This document shows positions 41,902 to 50,946 of a stretch of 64,000 bases of DNA, piece by piece (position 1 is the stretch's first letter; each line of letters starts with the position of its first letter). Below the pieces are notes generated by a model. That model was not told the origin of the DNA. It did no database searches and was given only the letters and a program-made list of their open reading frames with translations. Location of the stretch: the NCBI RefSeq assembly GCF_022811705.1, contig NZ_CP094528.1, forward strand, positions 3,162,001 through 3,226,000, written 5' to 3'. This stretch comes from Agromyces larvae (GTDB lineage Bacteria > Actinomycetota > Actinomycetes > Actinomycetales > Microbacteriaceae). The position numbers and the translations under genes are program-made.

Positions 41902-42294
41902 CTACGGCGTCTCGACCACCGCCCACCGGTCGTCGCCGAGCCACTGCAGGGTGCCGGTCACCCGGCGGCCGTCGAGCCTCGCGGTGAACTCGACGTCGCT
42001 CGGCGTCGTACTGCCGAGGATGCCGGTGCTGCCGGCGAACGTCGGATCCTCGTATCCCAGCTCGACCAGCGCGTCGCGGCGCTGCGCCTGATCCCACGTG
42101 CCGCTCAGGAACGCCAGCAGTCCGACGAGCGCGAGCCCGCCGCCGACGAGGGCGACGATGCCGATGTCGCGGGCCCACCGCACCTCGCGCAGCACGCCGA
42201 CGAAGACGAGCACCGCTCCGGTCGCCATCGCGATGGCGGGGAACAGGAGCGGCCACGGATGCCACGGCTCGAGGGTGATGACGACGTCGTTCAC
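41902..42294 (-). CDS. Small membrane protein, hypothetical
   Basis: 130 residues. Two hydrophobic segments, LLFPAIAMATGAVLVFVGVL (~16-35) and IGIVALVGGGLALVGLLAFL (~44-63), precede a soluble beta-rich domain (VEFTARLDGRRVTGTLQWLG). Resembles short DUF3592-like proteins in plan, but I cannot assign it. The GTG start overlaps the stop of the LysM lipoprotein gene (GTGA), so the two are co-expressed. Confidence 0.7.
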   Translation of the reverse strand: MNDVVITLEPWHPWPLLFPAIAMATGAVLVFVGVLREVRWARDIGIVALVGGGLALVGLLAFLSGTWDQAQRRDALVELGYEDPTFAGSTGILGSTTPSDVEFTARLDGRRVTGTLQWLGDDRWAVVETP

Positions 42295-42776
42295 CCCAGT
42301 CCGACCCGCTGCCAATCGAGGTTGATCCTGTCGCCGATGTACACCGTCTCGCCGAAGTCGTGGATCTGCGGGTTCATGCGCAGTAGCTGCTGCTGCGGCA
42401 GATCGAACCGCTGGGCGATGTCGAAGAAGCTGTCGCCCTCGACGACCGTGTACATCGCCGGCATGCCGTTCCCGTCGGTCTCGGCGGGGCCGTTCGCGCC
42501 GGGCACGGGGCCGTTGTCGTACGCCGGCCCCGGCTCGTAGACGGGCGCGGGTGCGTTCGGCACGGGCGCGGGAGCGGGTGCGGGCTCGGGTTCGGCGACG
42601 GGGGGCGGCGTGGTGACGACGGGCGTCGGGGTGGGCTTCGGCGGCGGAGCGGTGACGGTCACCATCACGGTCTCCGCTGGGGGTTCGCCGGGCGCGGCGC
42701 AACCGGCGAGCAGCGGGAGGACGACCACGGATGCCACGAGCGGCCGGACCGATCGTGCGGCGCCTCGTCGTGACAT
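42291..42776 (-). CDS. LysM-domain lipoprotein
   Basis: 161 residues. The signal peptide ends LLAGC (Cys26 region). A Pro/Ala/Val-rich linker (~40-100), then one C-terminal LysM domain: YTVVEGDSFFDIAQRFDLP and QQLLRMNPQI. LysM binds GlcNAc in peptidoglycan, so this anchors in the membrane and reaches into the wall. Followed by the overlapping small membrane protein gene; the two may form a wall-associated pair. Confidence 0.85.
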   Translation of the reverse strand: MSRRGAARSVRPLVASVVVLPLLAGCAAPGEPPAETVMVTVTAPPPKPTPTPVVTTPPPVAEPEPAPAPAPVPNAPAPVYEPGPAYDNGPVPGANGPAETDGNGMPAMYTVVEGDSFFDIAQRFDLPQQQLLRMNPQIHDFGETVYIGDRINLDWQRVGLG

Positions 42777-42811
42777 CCGACCTCCTTCTCGTACCCCCGA
42801 CAGCGGCCAGC

Positions 42812-44329
42812 CTAAAGGGCCTCCGGCCCCGCGTCGAGGGACGCTCGCACGACGTCGCGGACGCGCCCGAGCGCCTCGACGAGCTGCGCGTCGCCGACCG
42901 CGGCATAGCCGATGACCAGCCCGTCGCGGGTGCCCGGCAGGTCGGGGTCGAACGCGTAGGCCGACAGGCGGGCGACCGCGACGCCCTCGGCCGCGAGCGT
43001 CTGCGACACGCGCTCCGCGTGCGCGGCCGCCGTCCGGCCGCGCGCCGGCTCGAACTCGAGCACCGCGTGCAGCCCCCCGGCGAGGGCGGTGAGCCGGGTG
43101 CCGGGCACTGCTCCGAGGGCGTCGATCACGAGCCGGCGCCGATGCGAGTAGTCGCGCCGGGCCGTCGCGATGTGCCGCCGCAGCGCGCCGGACTCGACGA
43201 GCGCGGCCATCGCGACCTGCATCGGCCCGGCCACCGGCGTGGCGATGTCGATGCGCACCGCCTCCACGGCGGCGCGCAGCGCCGGGTCGGCGGGCAGCAC
43301 GAGGTGCCCGAACCGCAGCCAGGGCGTGAGCACCTTGGAGAGGCTGCCGACCAGCACGACCCGTTCGGCGTCGAGCGACGCGAGGGCCGGAAACGGTGCA
43401 CCGGTGTGCCGGAACTCGCTGTCGTAGTCGTCCTCGATCACGACGGCGTCGTGCGCGCGCGCCCAGTCGAGCACGGCGAACCGATCGGCGACCGGCAGTC
43501 GCCCGCCGAGGGGGTACTGGTGGCTCGGCGTGACCATGACGGCGTCGAGCCGGCCGAGGGTGCCGAGCGCGGCGACGTCGAGCCCGTCGACCCCGACGGG
43601 CACCGGCACGACGGTCGCGCCGTGCCGCACGAGCGCGGCACGTGCGCCGGGGTATCCGGGGTCTTCGACGGCGATCCGCGGTGGGCGGCCGAGCCGCTCG
43701 TGCAGCGCGAGGGCGAGCAGGCCGAGCCCTTCGCTCGTGCCGCCGGTGATGACGACGTCGTCGCCCGTGCAGGTGATGCCGCGCGCCTGGCGCAGGTGGT
43801 CGGCGAGGCGGTCGCGCAGGGCGGGCAGGCCGAAGGGCGGCGGTGCGTCGGAGGGCACGACGGATGCCGCGGCGGCACGCCAGGCCGCGCGCCACGCCCG
43901 CTCGTCGAGGCGCGCCGTCGAGGGCCGACCGGGCGTGAGGTCGATGCGCGGTGCGTCGGGATCGGGGGACCCGGGGAGGGTGGGCGGGCCGCCGGGCCTC
44001 GGGACGGGTCCGGCTCCGCCGGGCGCTTCTCGACCTGGGGGCGAGGCTCCGCCGGGCGCTTCTCGACCTGCGGGCGCGGAGGGCACCGCGGCGACCCGCG
44101 TCGCCGCGCCCTGCCGTTGCTCGAGGTATCCCTCGCCGGCGAGCTGGTCGTAGGCGGCGACGATCGACGAGCGCGAGACGCCGAGCTCGGCCGCGAGCGC
44201 CCGGGTCGAGGGCACCGGGTCGCCCGGCAGCATGGCTCCGGTGAGGATGCCGCGCCGCACGGCCGCGACGAGCTGCCCGACGATGGGGCGCCCGCGGTCG
44301 AGGGCGATCGAGAGCAGTGGTCCGTCCAT
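42812..44329 (-). CDS. MocR-family PLP-dependent transcriptional regulator
   Basis: 505 residues. N-terminal GntR-type winged helix (about 5-75: LVAAVRRGILTGAMLPGDPV, STRALAAELGVSRSSIVAAY), a Pro/Gly-rich linker, then an aminotransferase class I fold with HQYPLGG, IEDDYDSEF and the PLP Lys in GSLSKVLTPWLR. MocR/PdxR proteins sense vitamin B6 or an amino compound. It precedes the MFS gene only in position: both are read leftward, separated by a terminator. ATG 44329 chosen because the ATG at 44347 overlaps a TATGGT -10 box. Confidence 0.88.
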   Translation of the reverse strand: MDGPLLSIALDRGRPIVGQLVAAVRRGILTGAMLPGDPVPSTRALAAELGVSRSSIVAAYDQLAGEGYLEQRQGAATRVAAVPSAPAGREAPGGASPPGREAPGGAGPVPRPGGPPTLPGSPDPDAPRIDLTPGRPSTARLDERAWRAAWRAAAASVVPSDAPPPFGLPALRDRLADHLRQARGITCTGDDVVITGGTSEGLGLLALALHERLGRPPRIAVEDPGYPGARAALVRHGATVVPVPVGVDGLDVAALGTLGRLDAVMVTPSHQYPLGGRLPVADRFAVLDWARAHDAVVIEDDYDSEFRHTGAPFPALASLDAERVVLVGSLSKVLTPWLRFGHLVLPADPALRAAVEAVRIDIATPVAGPMQVAMAALVESGALRRHIATARRDYSHRRRLVIDALGAVPGTRLTALAGGLHAVLEFEPARGRTAAAHAERVSQTLAAEGVAVARLSAYAFDPDLPGTRDGLVIGYAAVGDAQLVEALGRVRDVVRASLDAGPEAL

Positions 44330-44351
44330 GTGCGTGTGCCGCACCATACCA

Positions 44352-44387
44352 GTGGGAGCCGGCGCCCGGACGGGCACCGGCTCCCAC
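44352..44387 (-). terminator. Hairpin terminator of the MHS transporter gene
   Basis: 17-bp arms with one mismatch (GTGGGAGCCGGCGCCCG / CGGGCACCGGCTCCCAC) around GA, 13 bases past the transporter stop and upstream of the MocR gene. Confidence 0.8.
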
Positions 44388-44400
44388 CGCGGGAACGTGC

Positions 44401-45720
44401 TCAGTCGTTCAGGTCGACGCCCTTCGGCTCCTTCACGAGCGAGACGCCGACGAGCGACACCACGGCGGCGACGGCGATGTAGACGCCGATCGTCCACGAG
44501 GCGTGGAAGGTGTTCATGAGCGCCTCGGCGATCATCGGGGCGAACGCGCCGCCGAGGATCGCGCCGAGCGCGTACCCGATGGAGACCCCCGAGTACCGCA
44601 CCTTCGCGGGGAACATCTCGGCGTAGAGCGCGGCCTGCGGGCCGTACGAGAGCCCGAGGCCGAAGGTCATCACGAACAGCGCGACGAAGTACCAGACGAT
44701 GTCCGCCGTGTCGATGAGGAACCACATCGGGATCGCCCACAGCGCGAGGAAGAGGTATCCGATCTGGAACGTGCGCACCCGGCCGAGGCGGTCGGAGATG
44801 GCGCCGCCCCACAGCGTGAAGACGAGCCATCCGAACGAGGCGAGGGTGGTGGCCAGCAGCACCGTCGGGCGGTCCATGCCGAGCGCGGCGACCGCGTAGG
44901 TCGCGAAGTAGGCGATGAGGAGGTAGCCGGCTGCGTTGTTCGCGATGAAGATGACGGCGGTGAGCACGACCTGCTTGGTGTGGTGCTTGAACAGCTGGCC
45001 GAGCGGCGCCGAGGACTCCTTCTTGCGGCGCTGCAGCTCCTGGAAGACGGGGCTCTCCTCGACCGAGCGGCGGATCAGGTAGCCGACGAGGATGAGCACG
45101 ATCGACAGCAGGAACGGCACGCGCCAGCCCCACGCGAGGAAGTCCTCGGGGCTCATCGACGAGGTGAGGATCCACAGCGTGAAGGTCGCGAGGATCATGC
45201 CCACGGGAACGCCGATCTGCGGGTACGCGCCGAAGAAGCCGCGCCGTCCCTTGGGTGCGTGCTCGACGGCCATGAGGGCCGCGCCGCCCCACTCGCCGCC
45301 GGCCGAGAAGCCCTGCAGGATGCGCAGGAACACGAGCAGCAGCGGTGCCGCGATACCGATCTGCGCGTAGGTGGGCAGCAGGCCGATGAGCGAGGTGGAC
45401 AGACCCATCAGCACGAGCGTGAAGACCAGCATGCGCTTGCGGCCGAACTTGTCGCCGAGGTGGCCGGCCACGACGGCGCCGAGCGGGCGGAACAGGAACG
45501 AGATGCCGATCGTCGCGAACGAGATGATCTGCGCGAGCCCCGCGTTCGCCTCGGCGAGCGGTGCCAGGAACAGCGGCGCCAGCACGACGCCGGCGGCCTG
45601 CGCGTAGATGAAGAAGTCGTACCACTCGATCGAGGTGCCGACGAGGGTCGACGCGAGGACCTTGCGTTCTTCGCGTCTGATCTGGGCTGGAGACAGCTCG
45701 AGCTGTGTCGTCGTTGACAT
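44401..45720 (-). CDS. MFS transporter, metabolite:H+ symporter (MHS) family
   Basis: 439 residues, 12 predicted membrane helices. TSIEWYDFFIYAQAAG at helix 1 and LGDKFGRKRML (loop 2-3) followed by LQGFSAGGEWGG (helix 4) are MHS hallmarks, as in ShiA, ProP and CitA. Substrate is a carboxylate, betaine or shikimate-like compound and cannot be specified. Start at 45720 is supported by GGAG upstream. Its promoter region contains a TetR-like palindrome (45770-45789). Confidence 0.9.
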   Translation of the reverse strand: MSTTTQLELSPAQIRREERKVLASTLVGTSIEWYDFFIYAQAAGVVLAPLFLAPLAEANAGLAQIISFATIGISFLFRPLGAVVAGHLGDKFGRKRMLVFTLVLMGLSTSLIGLLPTYAQIGIAAPLLLVFLRILQGFSAGGEWGGAALMAVEHAPKGRRGFFGAYPQIGVPVGMILATFTLWILTSSMSPEDFLAWGWRVPFLLSIVLILVGYLIRRSVEESPVFQELQRRKKESSAPLGQLFKHHTKQVVLTAVIFIANNAAGYLLIAYFATYAVAALGMDRPTVLLATTLASFGWLVFTLWGGAISDRLGRVRTFQIGYLFLALWAIPMWFLIDTADIVWYFVALFVMTFGLGLSYGPQAALYAEMFPAKVRYSGVSIGYALGAILGGAFAPMIAEALMNTFHASWTIGVYIAVAAVVSLVGVSLVKEPKGVDLND

Positions 45721-45769
45721 AGGGGGAACTCCATTGTTCAGGTCGTGACCGTGGGGTGGGGCAACTTTA

Positions 45770-45789
45770 CTGACCGATTGTTCGGTCAG
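45770..45789. promoter_or_regulatory. TetR-type operator palindrome
   Basis: Perfect inverted repeat CTGACCGA-TTGT-TCGGTCAG in the 184-bp region between the MHS transporter and the PPOX-fold gene. The TGACCG/CGGTCA half-sites are typical of TetR-family operators. No TetR gene is adjacent; the nearest is at 51119. Confidence 0.6.
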
Positions 45790-45904
45790 GCGGCCAACTG
45801 TACCGAACATGCCCCCGGCTGCGAAAGAGCCCGGATGACTGGACTGGATGAATATGGCAGAACTGGTCTCCCGATCCGACCAGTGAACGTCGAAGCTGAG
45901 ACGC

Positions 45905-46576
45905 ATGACCCTCACAAACGACGCCCCCGCCCGTCGCGTCCGTCGCCTCGCCGACCGCCAGGTGACCGACCGCGACGCCCTGTACCGCCTGCTCGACGAC
46001 CAGCTCGTCGGCCACCTCGCCGCCGTCGCCGACGGCATGCCGATCGTGGTGCCCATGGCGTACGCGCGCGTCGGCGACGACCTGCTGCTGCACGGCTCGA
46101 CCGGCGGCGGGTTCGCGCTGCGCGCGGTCGAGACCCGCGCACCGGTCGCGTTCGCCGTCACCTCGCTCGACGGGGTCGTCGTCGCCCGCTCGCTCTACGA
46201 CAGCTCGATGAACTACCGCAGCGCCGTCGCCTACGGCACGCTCGAACCCGTCGACGACCCGACCGCCGCGCTCGATGCGCTCGCCGACCGGCTCATCCCC
46301 GGTCGCGGAGCCGAGGTGCGGGCGAACACCCGACGCGAGGTCGCCGGCACGCGCGTGCTGCGCCTCGCCCTCGACGACGTCGTGATGAAGGCACGCGCCG
46401 GCGGCCCGAGCGAAGCACCCGACGACGGCGAGGACCGCTCGGTCTGGGCCGGAGTCGTGCCGCTCGCCCCCGCCTGGGGTGAGCCCGTGGCATCCGAGCT
46501 GACCCCCGAGCAGACCCCGATGCCCGAATCGGTGGTAGCGCTGATGCGATCCCGCGCGCGGCTGCCCACGCTGTGA
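45905..46576 (+). CDS. Pyridoxamine 5'-phosphate oxidase-fold flavin-binding protein
   Basis: 223 residues. VGHLAAVADGMPIVVPMAYARVG (34-57), LLLHGSTGGGF and a SMNYRSAVAYGTLEPV block fit the split-barrel flavin-nucleotide-binding family (PNPOx-like, formerly DUF447/FMN-binding). Such proteins bind FMN or F420; activity unknown. A -35/-10 pair is not obvious, but the region upstream contains the TetR-like palindrome shared with the divergent transporter. Confidence 0.82.
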   Translation: MTLTNDAPARRVRRLADRQVTDRDALYRLLDDQLVGHLAAVADGMPIVVPMAYARVGDDLLLHGSTGGGFALRAVETRAPVAFAVTSLDGVVVARSLYDSSMNYRSAVAYGTLEPVDDPTAALDALADRLIPGRGAEVRANTRREVAGTRVLRLALDDVVMKARAGGPSEAPDDGEDRSVWAGVVPLAPAWGEPVASELTPEQTPMPESVVALMRSRARLPTL

Positions 46577-46618
46577 GAGGCCCGAACACCCCCTCGCGAC
46601 CGGAAAGGAGGAACCGAC

Positions 46619-46735
46619 ATGTTCGCAGCGATCTTCGCGATCGTCGTCGCCGCGCTCGCCGCGTCGGCGGTCGTCGCCACCGCGGTGCAGCTCCGCCGCG
46701 ACGGCTACCGTGCCGACCCGGTGCGGTTCGCCTGA
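46619..46735 (+). CDS. 38-residue membrane peptide
   Basis: A short gene behind an excellent GGAAAGGAGG (46601-46610). It starts MFAAIFAIVVAALAASAVV, one membrane span, and ends RRDGYRADPVRFA. Spacing of 42 bases from the PPOX gene suggests the same transcript. Function unknown. Confidence 0.65.
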   Translation: MFAAIFAIVVAALAASAVVATAVQLRRDGYRADPVRFA

Positions 46736-46859
46736 GGCGACGGCTTAGGCGAGGTGCAGGCTCTCGCCCGAGCATCCGCCCGAAATAGGGCGATCACCCG
46801 ATGGGGGAGAGGTGCCTTAGCGAGAACGCTGGAAGCACCCAGTCACCCCAGGAGGAACC

Positions 46860-47042
46860 ATGTACCACACCAGCGATCTCATGGTGCTGCATCTGCACGA
46901 GTCGCTCCTCGAGCGCAGCGAACGCGAGCTCGAGATCCGTCGGCGCATCGCCGAGCGCGACGAGGAGGAGGGCGGCGCCGCCGGCCGCGGCGCCCTCCGG
47001 CACCGTCGCGCACACCGCGTGCCGCGGCTCGCGCTGCGGTGA
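46860..47042 (+). CDS. 60-residue charged small protein
   Basis: Strong AGGAGG (46850-46855) before ATG. The first 37 residues (MYHTSDLMVLHLHESLLERS, then ERELEIRRRIAERDEEE) form an amphipathic helix-forming, highly charged stretch; the rest is Gly/Arg-rich. No family recognised; the ribosome-binding site and composition support a real gene. Confidence 0.6.
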   Translation: MYHTSDLMVLHLHESLLERSERELEIRRRIAERDEEEGGAAGRGALRHRRAHRVPRLALR

Positions 47043-47244
47043 GCGGCCCCGGTCGCGCCGCGAGCGCGACGGGCGCCGTGAAGGCGGCGGGTCGCGCAGC
47101 GAGCGCGACGGGTCGCGCCGCGAGCAAGCCCGGTCGCGTCGATGCGGGGGTGGGATGGCACAGACGATGACGGATGCCTCGCCGGCGCGTTCGCTCGCGG
47201 CGGACCCCGGATCCGGTGTCGGTGGGGCGTGGCACGATGAGTGC
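47043..47244. other. Non-coding leader with GGTCGCGCCGCGAGCGCGACGG repeats
   Basis: Three imperfect copies of a palindromic unit GTCGCGC-cg-GCGAGCGCGAC lie between about 47050 and 47125. In-frame ATGs at 47158 and 47167 could extend the next gene upstream but lack a ribosome-binding site. Confidence 0.5.
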
Positions 47245-50200
47245 GTGACGACATCGGTGTCGAGTCCCGAGATGGTGGGCCGGCAGGCCGATCTCGCGTG
47301 GCTCGAAGGTCTGCTCGACGAGGCGCGGCAGAGCGCCCCGCGCACCGGCGTGCTCGGCGGCGAGGCGGGCATCGGCAAGACCAGGCTGATCGCCGAGTTC
47401 ACGCGCCGGCTCGGCGACGATGTCCGCGTGCTGGCGGGGCAGTGCGTCGATCTCGGCGAGGTCGCCGCACCCTATGCGCCCGTGAAGTCGGCGCTGCGCG
47501 CACTCGTCGCCGACGTGGGCGCCGACGCCGTGCTCGACGCGGTCGGGCCGGGGCGGGCGGCGTTCGTCGCCCTGCTCCCCGAACTCGCCGGTTCCGGGGC
47601 ATCCGTCGAAGCGAGCCCGGCCGGCACGCCGATCGCGGGCGGGCCCGAAGCAACCGGCCGCCTGCACGAGGCGATCGCCGTGCTGCTCGAGACGATCTCG
47701 CGCGAGCGCACGACGGTGCTCATCATCGAAGACCTGCACTGGGTCGACGCGGCCACGCTGGCGCTGCTGCGGTTCCTCATGCGGGCGCTCACGTCGAGCC
47801 GGGTGCTCATCGTGCTCACCTATCGCAGTGAAGACATCGGTCGCGGCCACCCGGTGCGCGGGTTCCTCACCGAGATCGAGCGCGACCGTTGGGTCGACCG
47901 CCGTGAGCTGTCGCGCCTCACCCGCGCCCAGGTGCGCAGACTCGCCCGCGTGCTGCTGGCCGACGAGCCCGGGGCGGCGATGGTCGAGAGCGTGTACGGC
48001 CGCAGCGAGGGCGTGCCGTTCTTCGTCGAAGAGCTCATCGGCATCGGCCGCGACTGCGGCGACGCTGCCGAACTTCCCGACACCCTCCGCGACCTGCTGC
48101 TCGCCCGCTACGAGGGGCTCAGCGAGTCGACCCAGTCGCTGCTGCGACTCGTCTCCACCGGCGGCGTGCGGGTGCCGCATGCCCTGCTCGAAGACGTGTT
48201 CCCGGGCACCCCCGACGAGCTCGATCGCGCCGCCCGTGACGCGGTCGTCGGGGGTGTGCTCACCGTCGACGGCGAGCAGTACGCGTTCCGCCACGCCCTG
48301 GTGCGCGAGGCGATCCTCGCCGATCTGCTTCCGGGCGAGCGCGCGCGGTTCCACGCCGCCTACGCCGAGGCGTACGAGCGGGTGTCCGCGGCGGGTGTCC
48401 GTCGGCTCGCGGCTGAGATCTCGTTCCACTGGCTCGGGGCGCACAACGCCGCGAAGGCGTTCCCCGCGACCGTCCAGGCGATGCGCGAGGCGCGCGCTTC
48501 GGCGGCGTACGCGACGGCCGCGCAGCTCGGCGAGCGGGCTCTCTCGCTGTGGGACGTCGTGCCCGACCCGGCCGCCGCGGCCCGCATGGACAAGATCGAG
48601 CTCATGGGCCGCACGACCACGTACCTGCGCAACGCCGGCGAGAGCGAACGCGCGCTCGCCCTCGTGAAGGCGGCGATCGCCGAGTGCCCCGACGACAACG
48701 CGCGGCTCGCCCGGCTGCTGCGCGACCAGGCGCTCGTGCTCGCGAGCCTCGGGCGCGAGGGGGCGATCCCGTTGCTGCGCGAAGCGCTGGCGCGCCTCGC
48801 CTCGATCCCGTCGCCCGACTTCGAGACGTCGAGGTTGCGGGCGTCGGTCATGACCGCGCTCGCCGGTCGGCTGATGATCGCCGGGCAGGTCGACGAGGCG
48901 ATCGACATCGCCGAGGCCGCCCATGCGCTCGCGATCGAGTTCGACTCCGATCGGTCGGCATCCGTCGCCTACAACGTCGCCTCGGTCAGCCGCCTCTCGC
49001 GCGGCGAGGTCGAGGTGGGGCTCGCCGGTCTCGAAGAGGCGCGTCGGCTCGCGCACGGCGACGGCGCCGCGCTGCTGCGGTACTGGGTCAATGCGAGCGA
49101 TGCACGCTACCTCGTCGGAGACCACCGCTCCGCGGTAGAGCACGCCGAGCAGGGGCTCGAGCGGGCCCGGGCTCAGGGGCTGGAACGGAGCTCGGGCGTG
49201 ATCCTCGCGTCGAACGCCGTCGACCCGCTCCACGCGCTGGGCGAATGGCAGCGTGCCGACGAGCTCATCTCGCGCGCGCTCGCGCTCGACCCGCCCGGGT
49301 CGTTCCGGGTGTACCTGCTGCGTGCTCGCATCTGGGCGCGGCTCTGGCGCGGCGACCCCGAGGGCGCGGCCGACGAGTTCCGCAGGGTGCGGGCGGTGAT
49401 GACCCCCATCATGGCGGTCGAAGCGCAGACGCGGCTCGGCGTGGGCCGGCTCATCGCCGAACTCGCGCTCGAATCGGGCGACCTCGGCGATGCGCTCGAC
49501 GCGGTCCGCATCCTCCTCGACGAACCGGCACACCACCATCTCGGGTACGTGCTGCCGTTCCTCTGGACTTCGGCACGGCTGGTCGCGGCCGCCCGGCGCG
49601 ATCCCGTCGGCGCCGAGCCGGCCGGCCTCGACGGCCCCGCGCTCGTCGACCTCGAACGGCAGATCCGCGAACGGCTCGCCGGCGTCGCCATCTGGCCGAC
49701 CTTTCCGGTGTGGGCGCCGTTCGTCGAGGCCGAACTCGTGGCGCCCGGCGCACCCGACGCCGTCGACGCGTGGCGCACGGCCGTCGACGCGGCGGCGCAT
49801 CCGGCCGCCCTCGGCTACCTCGACGGCTACGCGCGGCTGCGGCTCGGCGAGGCCGCGCTCGCCACCGGCGACCGCCAGCTCGCGCGCACCGAGCTGCGCG
49901 CCGCTCGGGCGGCCGCAGAGACGGGCGGCGTGGGGCTGGTCGTACGGCTCGTCGACCAGGTCGCGACCGCCGCCGGGCTCTCGGTCGCCGCGGGCGCCGC
50001 CGCCGACGAGGCATCCGCCCCCGCCGAACCGCCCCGCTCGCCCGCGGCCCGCACGGCCTCCGGGCCCCCCGGGGTGGAGGGCGGCGCCGCGCCCGCCGAT
50101 CCCGTGCTCGACGACCTCACCGCCCGCGAACGGCAGGTGCTCGGGCTCATCGCCGAGGGGCTCAGCAACCGCCAGATCGGCGAGCGGCTGTACATCAGCG

Positions 50201-50295
50201 GCAAGACGGCGAGCGTGCACGTGTCGGCGATCCTGCGAAAGCTCGGAGCATCCAGCCGAACCGAGGCCGCCCTGCGGGCCCGGGCGGTACGGTAA
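47245..50295 (+). CDS. LuxR-family regulator with N-terminal AAA ATPase (LAL type)
   Basis: 1,016 residues. MVGRQADLAWLEGLL leads into a STAND-type ATPase: Walker A GGEAGIGKT (39-46) and Walker B TVLIIEDLHWVD (about 150-161). Repeated helical hairpins (~420-880) form a TPR-like sensor. The C-terminal ~65 residues are a LuxR HTH (LTARERQVLGLIAEGLSNRQ, then ASVHVSAILRKL). Such LAL regulators activate catabolic or secondary-metabolite genes. Target unknown. GTG at 47245 chosen for its distance to the VGR box; CACGAT six bases upstream may be a leaderless -10. Confidence 0.88.
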   Translation: MTTSVSSPEMVGRQADLAWLEGLLDEARQSAPRTGVLGGEAGIGKTRLIAEFTRRLGDDVRVLAGQCVDLGEVAAPYAPVKSALRALVADVGADAVLDAVGPGRAAFVALLPELAGSGASVEASPAGTPIAGGPEATGRLHEAIAVLLETISRERTTVLIIEDLHWVDAATLALLRFLMRALTSSRVLIVLTYRSEDIGRGHPVRGFLTEIERDRWVDRRELSRLTRAQVRRLARVLLADEPGAAMVESVYGRSEGVPFFVEELIGIGRDCGDAAELPDTLRDLLLARYEGLSESTQSLLRLVSTGGVRVPHALLEDVFPGTPDELDRAARDAVVGGVLTVDGEQYAFRHALVREAILADLLPGERARFHAAYAEAYERVSAAGVRRLAAEISFHWLGAHNAAKAFPATVQAMREARASAAYATAAQLGERALSLWDVVPDPAAAARMDKIELMGRTTTYLRNAGESERALALVKAAIAECPDDNARLARLLRDQALVLASLGREGAIPLLREALARLASIPSPDFETSRLRASVMTALAGRLMIAGQVDEAIDIAEAAHALAIEFDSDRSASVAYNVASVSRLSRGEVEVGLAGLEEARRLAHGDGAALLRYWVNASDARYLVGDHRSAVEHAEQGLERARAQGLERSSGVILASNAVDPLHALGEWQRADELISRALALDPPGSFRVYLLRARIWARLWRGDPEGAADEFRRVRAVMTPIMAVEAQTRLGVGRLIAELALESGDLGDALDAVRILLDEPAHHHLGYVLPFLWTSARLVAAARRDPVGAEPAGLDGPALVDLERQIRERLAGVAIWPTFPVWAPFVEAELVAPGAPDAVDAWRTAVDAAAHPAALGYLDGYARLRLGEAALATGDRQLARTELRAARAAAETGGVGLVVRLVDQVATAAGLSVAAGAAADEASAPAEPPRSPAARTASGPPGVEGGAAPADPVLDDLTARERQVLGLIAEGLSNRQIGERLYISGKTASVHVSAILRKLGASSRTEAALRARAVR

Positions 50296-50300
50296 CCCTC

Positions 50301-50795
50301 GTGACCACCTCGACCCTGCTCGACGAGATCCCCTTCCGCACGATGGACGGCGGCACCGCGTCGCTCGCCGACTACGCCGGCCGCGCCGTGCTCATCGTCA
50401 ACGTCGCCTCCCGCTGCGGGCTCGCCCCGCAGTACGAGAAGCTCGAAGCGTTGCAGCAGCAGTTCGGCGACCGCGGGCTGACCGTGATCGGCTTCCCGTC
50501 GAACCAGTTCCTGCAGGAGCTCTCGTCGAACGAGGCGATCAAGCAGTACTGCTCGACCACCTGGGGCATCACCTTCCCGGTCGTCGACCGGGTGCGGGTC
50601 AACGGGCGCAAGGAGCATCCGCTCTACACCGAACTGAAGAAGACGCCCGACGCCGACGGCAAGGCCGGCCGGGTCAGCTGGAACTTCGAGAAGTTCCTCG
50701 TCGCTCCCGACCGCACGGTGCAGCGGTTCCGCCCGCACACCGAGCCCGACGACCCCCGCGTCGTCGCCGCGATCGAGGCCGCCCTGCCCGCGTAA
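50301..50795 (+). CDS. Glutathione peroxidase-family thiol peroxidase
   Basis: 164 residues. VNVASRCGLAPQY holds peroxidatic Cys39; GFPSNQF carries the catalytic Gln and WNFEKFL the Trp and Asn. A second Cys (KQYCSTTWG, about 85) could resolve the sulfenate, as in thioredoxin-dependent forms. Actinobacteria use mycothiol rather than glutathione, so a thioredoxin reductant is likely. It starts five bases after the LuxR gene; TACGGT (50288-50293) seven bases before GTG suggests also a leaderless promoter. Confidence 0.88.
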   Translation: MTTSTLLDEIPFRTMDGGTASLADYAGRAVLIVNVASRCGLAPQYEKLEALQQQFGDRGLTVIGFPSNQFLQELSSNEAIKQYCSTTWGITFPVVDRVRVNGRKEHPLYTELKKTPDADGKAGRVSWNFEKFLVAPDRTVQRFRPHTEPDDPRVVAAIEAALPA

Positions 50796-50858
50796 CCGCC
50801 CGCGCGCCCCAGCCACCCCGTGCACCGGCACTGCAGCACCGGGATGCAGCGCTCGCGA

Positions 50859-50946
50859 TGTAGCGAATTCAGGTACGGAGGTGTGTCGCACCCTGTTTTC
50901 CGCCCGATCAGGCCGACACGCCGTGCGCGAACCTGAATTGCGTACA
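50859..50946. repeat. Palindromic element, family P1 (copy 3)
   Basis: Left arm TGTAGCGAATTCAGG is slightly decayed, right arm CCTGAATTGCGTACA is intact; 88 bp. Its right end leads directly into a 17-bp tandem array. Confidence 0.82.

Noticed and set aside
47158-47244. Extended N-terminus of the LuxR regulator
   Set aside because: No ribosome-binding site and no family conservation expected before the VGR box; not excluded.
46879-50220. A 1,113-residue frame opposite the LuxR regulator
   Set aside because: The + strand has Walker and HTH motifs; the minus frame has none and lacks a ribosome-binding site.
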